Shown here one piece after another: positions 44,197 to 52,036 of a DNA stretch of 64,000 nt; position 1 is the stretch's first letter; every line of letters starts with the position of its first letter. Under the pieces are notes generated by a model, which was not told the origin of the DNA, ran no database searches, and was given only the letters and a program-made list of their open reading frames with translations. The position numbers and the translations under genes were made by a program. This DNA comes from Mesorhizobium loti CJ3sym (GTDB lineage: Bacteria > Pseudomonadota > Alphaproteobacteria > Rhizobiales > Rhizobiaceae), in the NCBI RefSeq assembly GCF_000472785.1, contig NZ_AXAL01000009.1, positions 62,001 through 126,000 of the forward strand, in the 5' to 3' direction.

Positions 44197-45821
44197 GCGA
44201 AGATCCCATGCATGAACCAGCGCGGCGGCACTTGCGGGTTGCCGTAAAGGCCTTGCCGGTAGAGCCAGTAGCGGCGGCCATCGCCATCCTCGATGCGGAA
44301 ATAGTCGCGGGTCGATGTGACCGGATCGCTTGACGCTTCACGCCACCATTCGGCGGCGAGCCGTTCCGGCCCTTCGGCGCGGGTGACGCGGTAGAGCGCA
44401 CGCCGCCAGCGAAAATGCAGCGGCGGTCCCTCCGGCATTTCGGTGGCCGGCACGTCGATAGGCTCGGGCGCGCGAAACAGCCGGATCGGCCGCTCCGGCG
44501 GGAAGATGGTTGTGGGCGCCTGCACCTTGACTGGCTTTTTCGGCGGCGTGGTCCGGCGCGGCGCTTCGGTGAACGGGATGGTTGCGACGGCGCGTTCCGG
44601 CAGATGGCTCTCAACGAGGACCGGCTGCAGCACCGCGCCCTCGCCGAGCCGGGCGCGGATGCGGTCGGCGAACAGGGCGATGTCGGCGCCGTCGTCGGTC
44701 ACCTCGCCGGTCAGATCGGCCTGCGCCATGTCGAAAGCGGCGGCGGCCAGCACCGAGAGCCGCACCAGATCGAAGCCATAGCCGGCGTCAATATCCTGCT
44801 CGAGTGCGGCCAGCCTTTCATGGAACAGTTTCTGGATCAGCCGGGGGTCGCGCATCGGCCGCGAGGTGCCGAGCGCAATGCGGCTGACGGCGCCGTCGAC
44901 GCGGAAGAGCAGCAGCGCCAGCGTCCGGGCGCCCTCGCCACGGCGCTCGAGGTCGGTCTTCAAGGTCGCGGCCAGCATGCCGACCAGCCGCTCGATCTCC
45001 TCGGTCAAGGTGATTGGCTCCGCGAGATGGCGCTCGACCGAAAGCGGCGCGACGGGAAGCCGCGGCGAGACCGCCTCGTCAAGGCGGCCAAGCGCCTGGT
45101 CGAGACGCAACAGCAAGGTGGCGCCGAAGCGGCGGGCGAGCGGCGCGCGTGGTGCCGCCATGACGGCGCCCGCCGTGCGCAGGCCGACACTTTCCAGGCT
45201 GGCGCGGGTCGCCGGGTCGATACGCAGTGCGGCCAAGGGCAAGGGGGCGAGCAGGGCTTCCTCCTCGCCTGACACAACGATGCGGTCGCCGCAAAAGTGG
45301 GCCGCCGCCCAGGCAGCACCCGGTGTCGGGGCAAGGCCGGCGCGGACATCGAAGCCCTGATGGAAGAAGCGCGACAGGATGTCGTCCAGCATGGCGCGTT
45401 CGCCGCCAAACAGATGGGTACAACCGGTGACGTCGAGAAACAGGCCGTCTGTCGCGTTAATCGCCACCAGCGGGGTGTAGCGGTCGCACCAGTCGGCAAG
45501 ACCTTCGAGCAGGCGGCGGTCGGCCTCCGGATCGGCCTCGACGATGTCGATCGACGGATGCATGGCGCGCGCATCGGCGATGCCCATGTCGCGCTTCAGG
45601 TGCAGCGCCTCAGCCCGCTCGTCGAGGGCCGAGATGCGCTGTGCGTTCCCTTGGCGGTGGCTGATTATCAGCGGTGGATGATCCGACGGCCGGGAACGCC
45701 AGGACCGCCCCAGACGCTGCCGCAGGATCCTTTCGGCCGCCAGGTAGGGAAACCACAGCGACAGGATTCTTTGCCCGTTCCCGTTTTTCCTCGCCTCTTC
45801 TCTCGTCGAATGCGCGTTCAT
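44193..45821 (-). CDS. imuB: mutasome protein ImuB (inactive Y-family polymerase)
   Basis: A protein of 542 residues with a Y-family polymerase fold. Where active enzymes have the catalytic acidic motif, this protein has [13 protein letters not shown] near residue 18, so it is probably catalytically dead, as known for ImuB. It acts as the hub that binds ImuA, DnaE2 and the beta clamp. The C-terminus (after about 420) is a less conserved tail that bears clamp and partner contacts in homologues. The start at 45821 lies inside imuA; even if translation began at residue 18 the overlap would exceed 150 bp. It ends in a 4-bp overlap with dnaE2. Confidence 0.94.
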   Translation of the reverse strand: MNAHSTREEARKNGNGQRILSLWFPYLAAERILRQRLGRSWRSRPSDHPPLIISHRQGNAQRISALDERAEALHLKRDMGIADARAMHPSIDIVEADPEADRRLLEGLADWCDRYTPLVAINATDGLFLDVTGCTHLFGGERAMLDDILSRFFHQGFDVRAGLAPTPGAAWAAAHFCGDRIVVSGEEEALLAPLPLAALRIDPATRASLESVGLRTAGAVMAAPRAPLARRFGATLLLRLDQALGRLDEAVSPRLPVAPLSVERHLAEPITLTEEIERLVGMLAATLKTDLERRGEGARTLALLLFRVDGAVSRIALGTSRPMRDPRLIQKLFHERLAALEQDIDAGYGFDLVRLSVLAAAAFDMAQADLTGEVTDDGADIALFADRIRARLGEGAVLQPVLVESHLPERAVATIPFTEAPRRTTPPKKPVKVQAPTTIFPPERPIRLFRAPEPIDVPATEMPEGPPLHFRWRRALYRVTRAEGPERLAAEWWREASSDPVTSTRDYFRIEDGDGRRYWLYRQGLYGNPQVPPRWFMHGIFA

Positions 45822-46632
45822 CGGGGTTCCACTCCAGTGTGAATTGTCCAGGCAGGGCCGTGCGGCTCTTGCCGATGGTGATGGTGAAGGCGGGGCGGCC
45901 GATCGAACCGGCGAGCGGCCCGGCGATGGTGTCGCGTGGCGTTGCCGGCGCCGACGAGACGATGAGGCGGACGGGTGCTGCCGTCGGCTCGGGCTCGGCC
46001 GCCTGCCGCAGCAGGAACACCGGGCGGCCGGCGCTTGCCGCCCTTGCATGCAGCCGGCGCGTCGCGGTCAGGTCCAGCCGCTGCGGATTGCCGCGGATTT
46101 CCAGGATGACGGCGGCGAGCGCTGTCATCCGGGCCGCCTCCTCGGCGATCCACAGTGCATCGACGAGCTTTGGCGCCTCGGAAAACAGCAATTGCTCCGG
46201 CTTGATGCCGAACGAGGCATGCAACCCCCTGGCATAGGGAAAGCCGGCCTCGCGGAAGATTTCCGACGTGCCGATCCATAGGATGGGCAGTCCTTGCGCC
46301 TGCTTGAGGATCAGGCTGGTGAGTGACAGCGCAAAGCCGGCCACGGCTCCGGCATCGCGGGTTTCCAGACCATGGATTTCGCTGAGCGCGGCTTTCGGCA
46401 GGCCGCCGCTCAAAGCGGCATCGAGGCGCTCGATGCCGATGGGCAGGAAGGCATCCGGCAAGGCGGCGGCAAGACCGCGCCGGACGATGGTAAGATCGAC
46501 ATAGGCGCTGGCGTCAGCATCAAGAGGCGCGCCAGCCGGCGCCTGCAGGCGCTCGGGCAGCGTTCCCTCGATTTTCGCGATCTGGCGGCGCAGGGAAAAA
46601 ACAGTCTCCCGCGCCACGGCTGATATCGCCAT
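45610..46632 (-). CDS. imuA: mutasome accessory protein ImuA
   Basis: A RecA/SulA-like protein of 340 residues and the first gene of the SOS-induced imuA-imuB-dnaE2 operon. The L-P-x-G-I-x-x-L-D-x-A-L-S-G-G-L-P motif near residue 62 is typical. The C-terminal 70 residues are read through DNA that also encodes the start of ImuB in another frame (212-bp overlap). Those residues are proline/arginine-rich and look unstructured. The start at 46632 lies 25 bp after a LexA box. It is needed for damage-induced mutagenesis in relatives. Confidence 0.93.
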   Translation of the reverse strand: MAISAVARETVFSLRRQIAKIEGTLPERLQAPAGAPLDADASAYVDLTIVRRGLAAALPDAFLPIGIERLDAALSGGLPKAALSEIHGLETRDAGAVAGFALSLTSLILKQAQGLPILWIGTSEIFREAGFPYARGLHASFGIKPEQLLFSEAPKLVDALWIAEEAARMTALAAVILEIRGNPQRLDLTATRRLHARAASAGRPVFLLRQAAEPEPTAAPVRLIVSSAPATPRDTIAGPLAGSIGRPAFTITIGKSRTALPGQFTLEWNPDERAFDERRGEEKRERAKNPVAVVSLPGGRKDPAAASGAVLAFPAVGSSTADNQPPPRERTAHLGPRRAG

Positions 46633-46656
46633 GTCGGTCAGTGTCCACTCACAATT

Positions 46657-46671
46657 GTTCCTGTTATGTTC
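46657..46671 (-). promoter_or_regulatory. LexA (SOS) box of the imuA-imuB-dnaE2 operon
   Basis: GTTC-N7-GTTC at 46657-46671 on the plus strand reads GAAC-N7-GAAC on the transcribed (minus) strand. This is the consensus SOS box of alphaproteobacteria. It lies 25 bp upstream of the imuA start, the expected place for LexA repression. Confidence 0.9.
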
Positions 46672-46780
46672 CTATAGATTCCAGAGTGGACCAGGAGAGT
46701 CAAGCAGAGTCACAAGGAATTTATTCCTCAGAGGGTCGGTCGCGAGCCCAGCATATGGGTAGGCCGCAGCATCTCGTGAT

Positions 46781-46966
46781 TTCGTCATCCTAGGGCGAAG
46801 CAGCCGCGCAGCGGCGTCGCGAGACCCTGGGATCCATTCCGTTACTTCGACCGAACGGTGCAGCGGAGCAGAATTCTGCACCGTAGCGGCGCTCTCAGGT
46901 CACGGCATGGATTCTGGGATCTGCGCTGCGTCGCTACGCTCCTTGCTCCGCCCCAAAATGACGAAG
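46781..46966. repeat. long inverted-repeat intergenic element, copy 3
   Basis: The left arm starts TTCGTCATCC at 46781 and the right arm ends ATGACGAA at 46966. The centre contains the same CAGAATTCTGC-like core seen in copy 1 and an additional short palindrome around ACGGTGCAG/CTGCACCGT. The 340-bp gap 46672-47011 otherwise shows no gene. Confidence 0.78.
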
Positions 46967-47011
46967 TGACGGGGTTTCTTCGCCAATCACCAAGGCTTCT
47001 CCGCCGGGAAA

Positions 47012-47644
47012 TCAGCGCTGACCGCCAAACGCCAATCGTGCGGCAAGCCCGGCAAAGACGGTTCCGAGCAGAATCTGCGGTGCGCGCCGGAACCGTGTGC
47101 GCTTCGACAACGCCGCTCCGATCCGGCTTGCGGTCAGGATGACCAGGCCGTTGACCACCAGCCCGATCAGGTTGAGGACGGTAGCCAGCAGCAGGATCTG
47201 GCCTGCGACGGAACCGGTCTCGGGGTGTGCGAATTGCGGGAACAGCGCCAGCACGAACAGCGCCATTTTCGGGTTGAGCAGATTGGTCAGCAGGCCTTGC
47301 CGGAAAATCCGGCCGCGCGAATAGCGCGGTAGGCCGGCGATAGGGGCAAATGCCGTTCCGTCGGAACGGAACGCCTTCCAGGCGAGCCAGGCGAGGTAGG
47401 CCGCGCCGGCATAGCGCACGATGTCGTAGGCGATGGGTGCTGCCAGGAACAGTTGCGACAGGCCGAAGGCGGCGGCCAGCGCGTGGCAATAGGTGCCGGC
47501 GGCGATGCCGGCATAGGTCGCCAGACCCGAGGAGCGCCCCTGGCTGGCGCTGCGCGAAGCGATCAGCAGCATGTCCGGCCCCGGTGCCGCGGTCAGCGCG
47601 AGGCAGGCAATGGCGAAAAGTCCGATGGTGGAAAGGTCCGGCAT
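47012..47644 (-). CDS. LysE/RhtB-family amino-acid exporter
   Basis: An inner-membrane exporter of 210 residues with about six helices. The family hallmark P-G-P-D lies near residue 21 between helix 1 and the conserved S-R-S-x-x-Q-G-R-x-x-G-L segment. N-P-K-M-A-L-F-V-L-A-L-F-P-Q-F is found near residue 125. LysE/RhtB proteins export amino acids or derivatives. The ATG at 47644 has AGGAG upstream; the frame above it to 47701 has no site. It is divergent from the zincin gene and stands alone. Confidence 0.92.
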   Translation of the reverse strand: MPDLSTIGLFAIACLALTAAPGPDMLLIASRSASQGRSSGLATYAGIAAGTYCHALAAAFGLSQLFLAAPIAYDIVRYAGAAYLAWLAWKAFRSDGTAFAPIAGLPRYSRGRIFRQGLLTNLLNPKMALFVLALFPQFAHPETGSVAGQILLLATVLNLIGLVVNGLVILTASRIGAALSKRTRFRRAPQILLGTVFAGLAARLAFGGQR

Positions 47645-47779
47645 GAGAACTCCTGAGAGATGGCCGGAACCGACCCCTACGCGATTCCCCGGCAGTGGCA
47701 AAGCCGTTGAGCCAGGAATCGACGCTTCATTTGCCTCGCCCGGTGCGAAAGCCTATATGCCGGGTTCAAAGGACAAAGC

Positions 47780-48202
47780 ATGGCCCGTATCTACAAATCC
47801 CGTACCTGGCATGGCGAACTCGCACCCTCGATGGAGGAGATGGAGTTCCTCGCCCTGGAGGCGTACGCCCACTTGCCGGAGGACTTTCGCAAGCTGACCG
47901 GCGAGATCGTCATCCAGATCGCCGAATTCCCGACCGACGAGATCATGGACGATCTGTCGCTGGAAACCCCGTTCGACCTGCTCGGCCTGTTCGAGGGCCG
48001 CGGCATCGCCGAACGCTGGAACCCGCAGACCGGCGAAGGCCCGAACCGCATCACGCTCTACCGCCGCGCCATGCTCGACTACTGGGCCGAAAACGAGGAG
48101 ACGCTGGGCGATATCGTCACCCATGTTCTGATCCACGAGATCGGCCACCATTTCGGCCTGTCGGACGATGATATGGAGAAGCTCGAAGAGGCTGCCGAGT
48201 AG
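47780..48202 (+). CDS. minimal zincin metallopeptidase-like protein (DUF1025/PF06262)
   Basis: A cytoplasmic protein of 140 residues. It has the H-E-I-G-H-H-F-G-L-S-D-D-D motif near residue 119, a zincin HExxH with a downstream Asp, in the PF06262 'minimal MMP-like' family. The upstream R-I-T-L-Y-R-R strand near 91 is also conserved. No protease activity has been shown for most members. It lies downstream of a small AT-poor gap with no clear partner gene; the stop codon touches the start of a palindromic element. Confidence 0.9.
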   Translation: MARIYKSRTWHGELAPSMEEMEFLALEAYAHLPEDFRKLTGEIVIQIAEFPTDEIMDDLSLETPFDLLGLFEGRGIAERWNPQTGEGPNRITLYRRAMLDYWAENEETLGDIVTHVLIHEIGHHFGLSDDDMEKLEEAAE

Positions 48203-48344
48203 GCTGTGCCGATATTCAGGTGAGGCCGGCCTGCAAATGGCGGTCCCCTGCGCTTCCGGTGCTCACGTACTCAAAAGTACGCTCCGCTCCGGTTCTCGGG
48301 CACCACCATTTTCGACTCGGCCTGACCTGAATCTCGACACAGCC
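48202..48344. repeat. 143-bp imperfect inverted-repeat element
   Basis: Ends 48202-48228 (GGCTGTGCCGATATTCAGG...) and 48318-48344 are imperfect inverted copies of each other. The centre has a perfect GTACT-CAAA-AGTAC hairpin at 48267-48280, and the flanking TGCTCACGTACTC/CTCCGCTCCGG stretch repeats the pattern. It lies between the zincin and DUF1737 genes and is different from the other repeat families in the window. Confidence 0.7.
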
Positions 48345-48365
48345 TGCGTCGGCGCTTTGCAAAAT

Positions 48366-48572
48366 CTACCAGTCGCTAAGCTTTGTATCCGGCCCATATT
48401 CCTGGCCGTCGATATCCTTCACCACGGCCTGGCCGCAGCGCATGGTTTTGGCTTTCTTGTCATAGGCATAGGTCGGCGAGCCGAACAGGTGCCAGCCCTT
48501 GTTCAATGCGGCCGTCACCTTGTGGCAGAAGCTGGCATCGTCCGGGGCGGTCAGAAAACGGTAGAGTTTCAT
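48366..48572 (-). CDS. DUF1737 domain protein
   Basis: A short soluble protein of 68 residues. It matches DUF1737 in its N-terminal Y-R-F-L-T-A-P-D-D-A-S-F-C-H-K-V pattern and the G-W-x-L-F-G-S-P-T-Y-A-Y motif near residue 26. The function is unknown; members are often next to metabolic enzymes. It is 36 bp downstream of the CitE-like lyase on the same strand, so the two may form an operon. The ATG at 48572 is the only start. Confidence 0.85.
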   Translation of the reverse strand: MKLYRFLTAPDDASFCHKVTAALNKGWHLFGSPTYAYDKKAKTMRCGQAVVKDIDGQEYGPDTKLSDW

Positions 48573-48608
48573 CTTCTCAAGTCCTGTCGTGAAATAACCT
48601 TAGCCGGA

Positions 48609-49484
48609 TCATGCGCCGATGGCGGCCGCCTTCGCCAGCAGTTTTTCAGCCTGCGCCAGATGCAGGCGCTCGACCATCTTGCCGTTCAGCGAAATCACGC
48701 CCTTGCCGGCATTCTCGGCAAGTGAAAAGGCGTCTTTCACTAGCTGCGCCTCGGCCAGTGCTGCGGGGGCTGGCGCGAAGGCGCGGTTCGCCGCGTCGAT
48801 CTGGGCCGGATGGATAAGGGTCTTGCCGTCGAAGCCCATGGCGGCTCCCTCCGCGCACTCCCGGGCAAAGGCCTCAAGGTCGCGAAAATCGTTGGAGACG
48901 CCGTCGAGCATGTCGAGGCCGCCGGCGCGCGCGGCCAGCACCATCTGCATCAGCCATGGTACGAGGTAGCGCCGGTCGGGCGTCGCCAGCACACCGGTGT
49001 CCTTAACCAGATCATTCGTTCCGGCAACGAAACAAGCCAGTCGTGACGCCGGATCGCGGCCCAGTTCGGCGATGGCGCCGATGTTGAGCAGTGCCTTGGG
49101 CGTCTCGATCATCGCCCATAGTTTCACGCTGTCGGGGGCAAAATTGTCGTCGAGCACGTCGCCGACTTCGAGGATGTCGCGCGGCGTAGCGACCTTGGAC
49201 AACAGGATGCCGTCGGGCTCGAATTTTGCCACGGCCAGCAAATCGTCGGCGCCCCATTCGCTGGCCAGCGCATTGACGCGCACCACCATCTCGCAGCGCC
49301 TAGCGGGGCGATTGGCGAAGATGCCGGCCAGCTTCTCGCGGGCGGCGATCTTGTCGGCGGGGGCGACGGCATCCTCCAGGTCGATGATGATGGCATCGCA
49401 GGATAACTGCGCGATCTTGGCCAGCGCCTTGTCGTTGGAAGCCGGGACGTAGAGCACCGAGCGGCGCGGGCGGTAGGGTTCCAT
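48609..49484 (-). CDS. CoA-ester lyase, HpcH/HpaI (CitE-like) family
   Basis: A cytoplasmic TIM-barrel lyase of 291 residues related to the citrate lyase beta chain and malyl-CoA lyase/thioesterase. Visible motifs are R-S-V-L-Y-V-P-A-S near residue 8, the metal-binding Asp/Glu region I-D-L-E-D-A-V near 35, M-I-E-T-P-K near 123 (catalytic Glu) and G-T-N-D-L near 148. It probably cleaves a beta-hydroxyacyl-CoA; malyl- or citramalyl-CoA are the common substrates. The start at 49484 begins the family N-terminus; the upstream frame to 49619 is unlike the family. DUF1737 follows it. Confidence 0.88.
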   Translation of the reverse strand: MEPYRPRRSVLYVPASNDKALAKIAQLSCDAIIIDLEDAVAPADKIAAREKLAGIFANRPARRCEMVVRVNALASEWGADDLLAVAKFEPDGILLSKVATPRDILEVGDVLDDNFAPDSVKLWAMIETPKALLNIGAIAELGRDPASRLACFVAGTNDLVKDTGVLATPDRRYLVPWLMQMVLAARAGGLDMLDGVSNDFRDLEAFARECAEGAAMGFDGKTLIHPAQIDAANRAFAPAPAALAEAQLVKDAFSLAENAGKGVISLNGKMVERLHLAQAEKLLAKAAAIGA

Positions 49485-49613
49485 GTCCGATCTATGCCGC
49501 GTGTGGGCGGGTGAGGCAAGCTGTCTCCCGCTCTGCACGAAAACTGCACAGGCCAGCGGAAAACCTCCTCGGATCCGCCCTGCGATCTCCCCGCCCGCCT
49601 GCGAGACAGGGGC

Positions 49614-49796
49614 ATGCACAAGCGAGCAAAACCCCGTTGGTCTCTTCCCTACCGCCTGCGCAGCGAAGGCTGGTGGCTGGTCGATCCGCCGCGCGCCAGC
49701 CCTGAAGCGATCCTCATTCCCTTTGTCCGCAAGAGCCCGCCGCCAATGCGGCCGGAGGCCATCGGGCCAGATGCTATTAGGAAGGTCAGTTCATGA
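49614..49796 (+). CDS. possible small protein upstream of DUF4173 gene
   Basis: A 60-codon frame whose stop overlaps the next start by ATGA, as in coupled operons. It is basic and tryptophan-containing but has no recognisable domain, signal peptide or good ribosome-binding site. It may be a real coupled leader gene or a chance frame. Confidence 0.3.
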   Translation: MHKRAKPRWSLPYRLRSEGWWLVDPPRASPEAILIPFVRKSPPPMRPEAIGPDAIRKVSS

Positions 49797-51340
49797 CATC
49801 GTTTTTCACCGCAGCACCAAGCTATTGCAGCCGCTTTGGTGTCGCCGCGCTGCTGGTCGTGCTGGCGGATTTTTTGTTTTATGGCCAGCCTGCCGGCATC
49901 ACGGTTTTCCTGTTCGCCATCCTGATCGCCGCAGCGGTGGTGGCCGTTCATCCCACAGCCTTCAACGACATCAGGGTCTGGCTCAAACCCGCCGCTTTGC
50001 TGGTCGCGGTGCTGCCGCTCGCCGAAAATGTCAGCGCCTTGTCTGTCTCGATCGCGCTTGCTGCCCTGGTCGTGTTTGCGCTTTCGCTGAGCGGACGCCT
50101 GCGGCACAGCATGGCGCGCATCGCCGGCCAGATCGCGCTGTTCTGGCTGGCGGCGCCGTTTCGCTTCATCAGAGATTTTATCCGCTGGCGCAGGACGGCG
50201 CGGCGGTTCGGCGGGCGCCGCGTCCGGCTGGCGGCGGTCGCCGTCTGGGTGATGCCGCTGACGCTGGGCGCCGTGTTCCTGGCGCTGTTCGGCGCCGCCA
50301 ATCCGGTCATCGATTACTGGCTGTCGCTGATCGACCTGATGAAGCTGCTCGATCTCATCCAGCTGGCGCGGATTGCCTTCTGGCTGTTCGTGCTTGCCGG
50401 CGTCTGGGCTTTTTTGCGGCCACGCCTGCCGCGTTTTCAGCAACGCATCCCTCGGCCAAATCATGCCCTTGCCAATGCTCAACCGGTGGCCAGTGCGCAA
50501 AGGCACGTCGTTGAGGACGTCCTGTTTGGCAAGGCCGCCATCCTGCGCGCACTTGTCGTCTTCAACATCCTGTTTGCGCTGCAGACCGGGCTCGACACCA
50601 CCTATCTGTGGGGCGGGGCAGCACTCCCAGACGGGTTGAGCTACGCCGCCTATGCACATCGCGGCGCCTATCCCCTTGTTGCCACCGCGCTGCTTGCCGC
50701 CGGTTTCTTGCTGGCAGCGCTCAGGCCCGGCAGCGAGACATCAGGCGATCCGCTCATCCGCCGGCTGGTCTATGCCTGGGTGGCGCAGAACATCATGCTG
50801 GTCATCTCGTCGATCCTGCGGCTCGACCTCTATATCGGCATCTATGCGCTGACCTACTGGCGCATCGCGGCTTTCCTCTGGATGGGGCTGGTGGCGGCAG
50901 GCCTTGCGCTGATCATCGCCCGCATCGCGCTGGGAAAATCCAATGAATGGCTCTCCTCCGCCAATCTTCTGACGTTATCGCTGACGCTTTATTCCTGCTG
51001 TTTCATCAATTTCACGGCTACGATCGCCAATTACAATGTCGACCATTCCCTTGAAATGACCGGCCAGGGCATCCCCCTCGACGCCTGGTATCTGCGCTCG
51101 CTCGGGCCGGGCGCGTTTCCGGCGCTCGATCGTTTCTTCGATCATCAGGACAAGACGCCTGCCGCCGGCGCTGTCCGCGAACTGGAAGGATTGCGGGCAA
51201 GCGACGAAGACTGGTATCGCACGGTCCAGCTGAACTGGCGGGCCTGGAGCTTTCGCGACTGGCGCCTGCTTCGATATCTCGACAGCAAGGGGTCGCTCGT
51301 GCTTCCTCAGCCTCAGCAACCTTCCTTGCCGGGGCGCTGA
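49793..51340 (+). CDS. DUF4173-family multi-pass membrane protein
   Basis: An inner-membrane protein of 515 residues with about ten hydrophobic helices and a C-terminal soluble part (about 430-515). It matches DUF4173, with the long cluster I-L-R-A-L-V-V-F-N-I-L-F-A-L-Q-T-G-L-D near residue 246, and a Y-A-A-Y-A-H-R-G-A-Y-P-L segment near 284. The function is unknown. It has a strong AGGAAGG ribosome-binding site and is followed by a response regulator 3 bp downstream and a kinase, so all three form an operon and the membrane protein may sense or respond to the same signal. Confidence 0.85.
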   Translation: MTSFFTAAPSYCSRFGVAALLVVLADFLFYGQPAGITVFLFAILIAAAVVAVHPTAFNDIRVWLKPAALLVAVLPLAENVSALSVSIALAALVVFALSLSGRLRHSMARIAGQIALFWLAAPFRFIRDFIRWRRTARRFGGRRVRLAAVAVWVMPLTLGAVFLALFGAANPVIDYWLSLIDLMKLLDLIQLARIAFWLFVLAGVWAFLRPRLPRFQQRIPRPNHALANAQPVASAQRHVVEDVLFGKAAILRALVVFNILFALQTGLDTTYLWGGAALPDGLSYAAYAHRGAYPLVATALLAAGFLLAALRPGSETSGDPLIRRLVYAWVAQNIMLVISSILRLDLYIGIYALTYWRIAAFLWMGLVAAGLALIIARIALGKSNEWLSSANLLTLSLTLYSCCFINFTATIANYNVDHSLEMTGQGIPLDAWYLRSLGPGAFPALDRFFDHQDKTPAAGAVRELEGLRASDEDWYRTVQLNWRAWSFRDWRLLRYLDSKGSLVLPQPQQPSLPGR

Positions 51341-51343
51341 CCG

Positions 51344-52036
51344 ATGCCGCATCACATCCTCGTCGCCGACGATGACCCGCATATACGCGAAGTGATCTGC
51401 TTTGCCTTGGAAAAGGCGGGCATGAAGACGCATGCAGTGGCCGATGGTGCTGCTGCCCTGCAGGAAATCGGACGCCGCCCGCCCGATCTTGTCGTGCTCG
51501 ACATCGGCATGCCGGAGATGGACGGGTTGGAGGTCTGCCGGCGGCTTCGGCACACCTCCGATGTACCGGTGCTGTTCCTGTCGGCGCGCGACGAGGAGAT
51601 CGACCGCATCCTCGGGCTCGAAATGGGCGGCGACGACTATGTGACGAAACCGTTTTCCCCGCGCGAGCTGGTGGCCCGTGTCAATGTCATCCTGCGCCGC
51701 GCGCGCCCGGTGCCGGCCGAACCGGCCGACGACAGGCAGTTCACGCATGGCAAGCTCACTCTGGCGCCGGCCAGCCATGCCACCAGCTTCGACGGCAAGC
51801 CGCTTGCCCTGACGGGGATCGAATTCTCGATCCTGAAAGGGTTTCTGGCGCGGCCCATGCATGTGCTCGACCGCGACGCGGTGATGGCAAACGCCTATGC
51901 CGGTAAGATCCATGTCGCCGACCGCACCGTCGACAGCCACATCAGAAACATCCGCGCCAAGCTGGCGGCGGTGGGCTGCCTGGATGCCATCGAGACCGTG
52001 CACGGCGTCGGCTTCCGGCTTGGCCGATGCGGCTGA
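51344..52036 (+). CDS. OmpR-family response regulator (operon with kinase and DUF4173)
   Basis: A response regulator of 230 residues. The receiver domain (1-115) has the acidic D9-D10-D11 cluster, phosphoacceptor Asp53 and the Lys in T-K-P-F near 104. The winged-helix domain follows (about 130-228) and ends V-H-G-V-G-F-R-L. It is similar in order to CreB-type regulators. It begins 3 bp after the DUF4173 stop and overlaps the kinase start by 10 bp. It likely binds a promoter in this operon, but no clear direct-repeat site was identified. Confidence 0.92.
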   Translation: MPHHILVADDDPHIREVICFALEKAGMKTHAVADGAAALQEIGRRPPDLVVLDIGMPEMDGLEVCRRLRHTSDVPVLFLSARDEEIDRILGLEMGGDDYVTKPFSPRELVARVNVILRRARPVPAEPADDRQFTHGKLTLAPASHATSFDGKPLALTGIEFSILKGFLARPMHVLDRDAVMANAYAGKIHVADRTVDSHIRNIRAKLAAVGCLDAIETVHGVGFRLGRCG

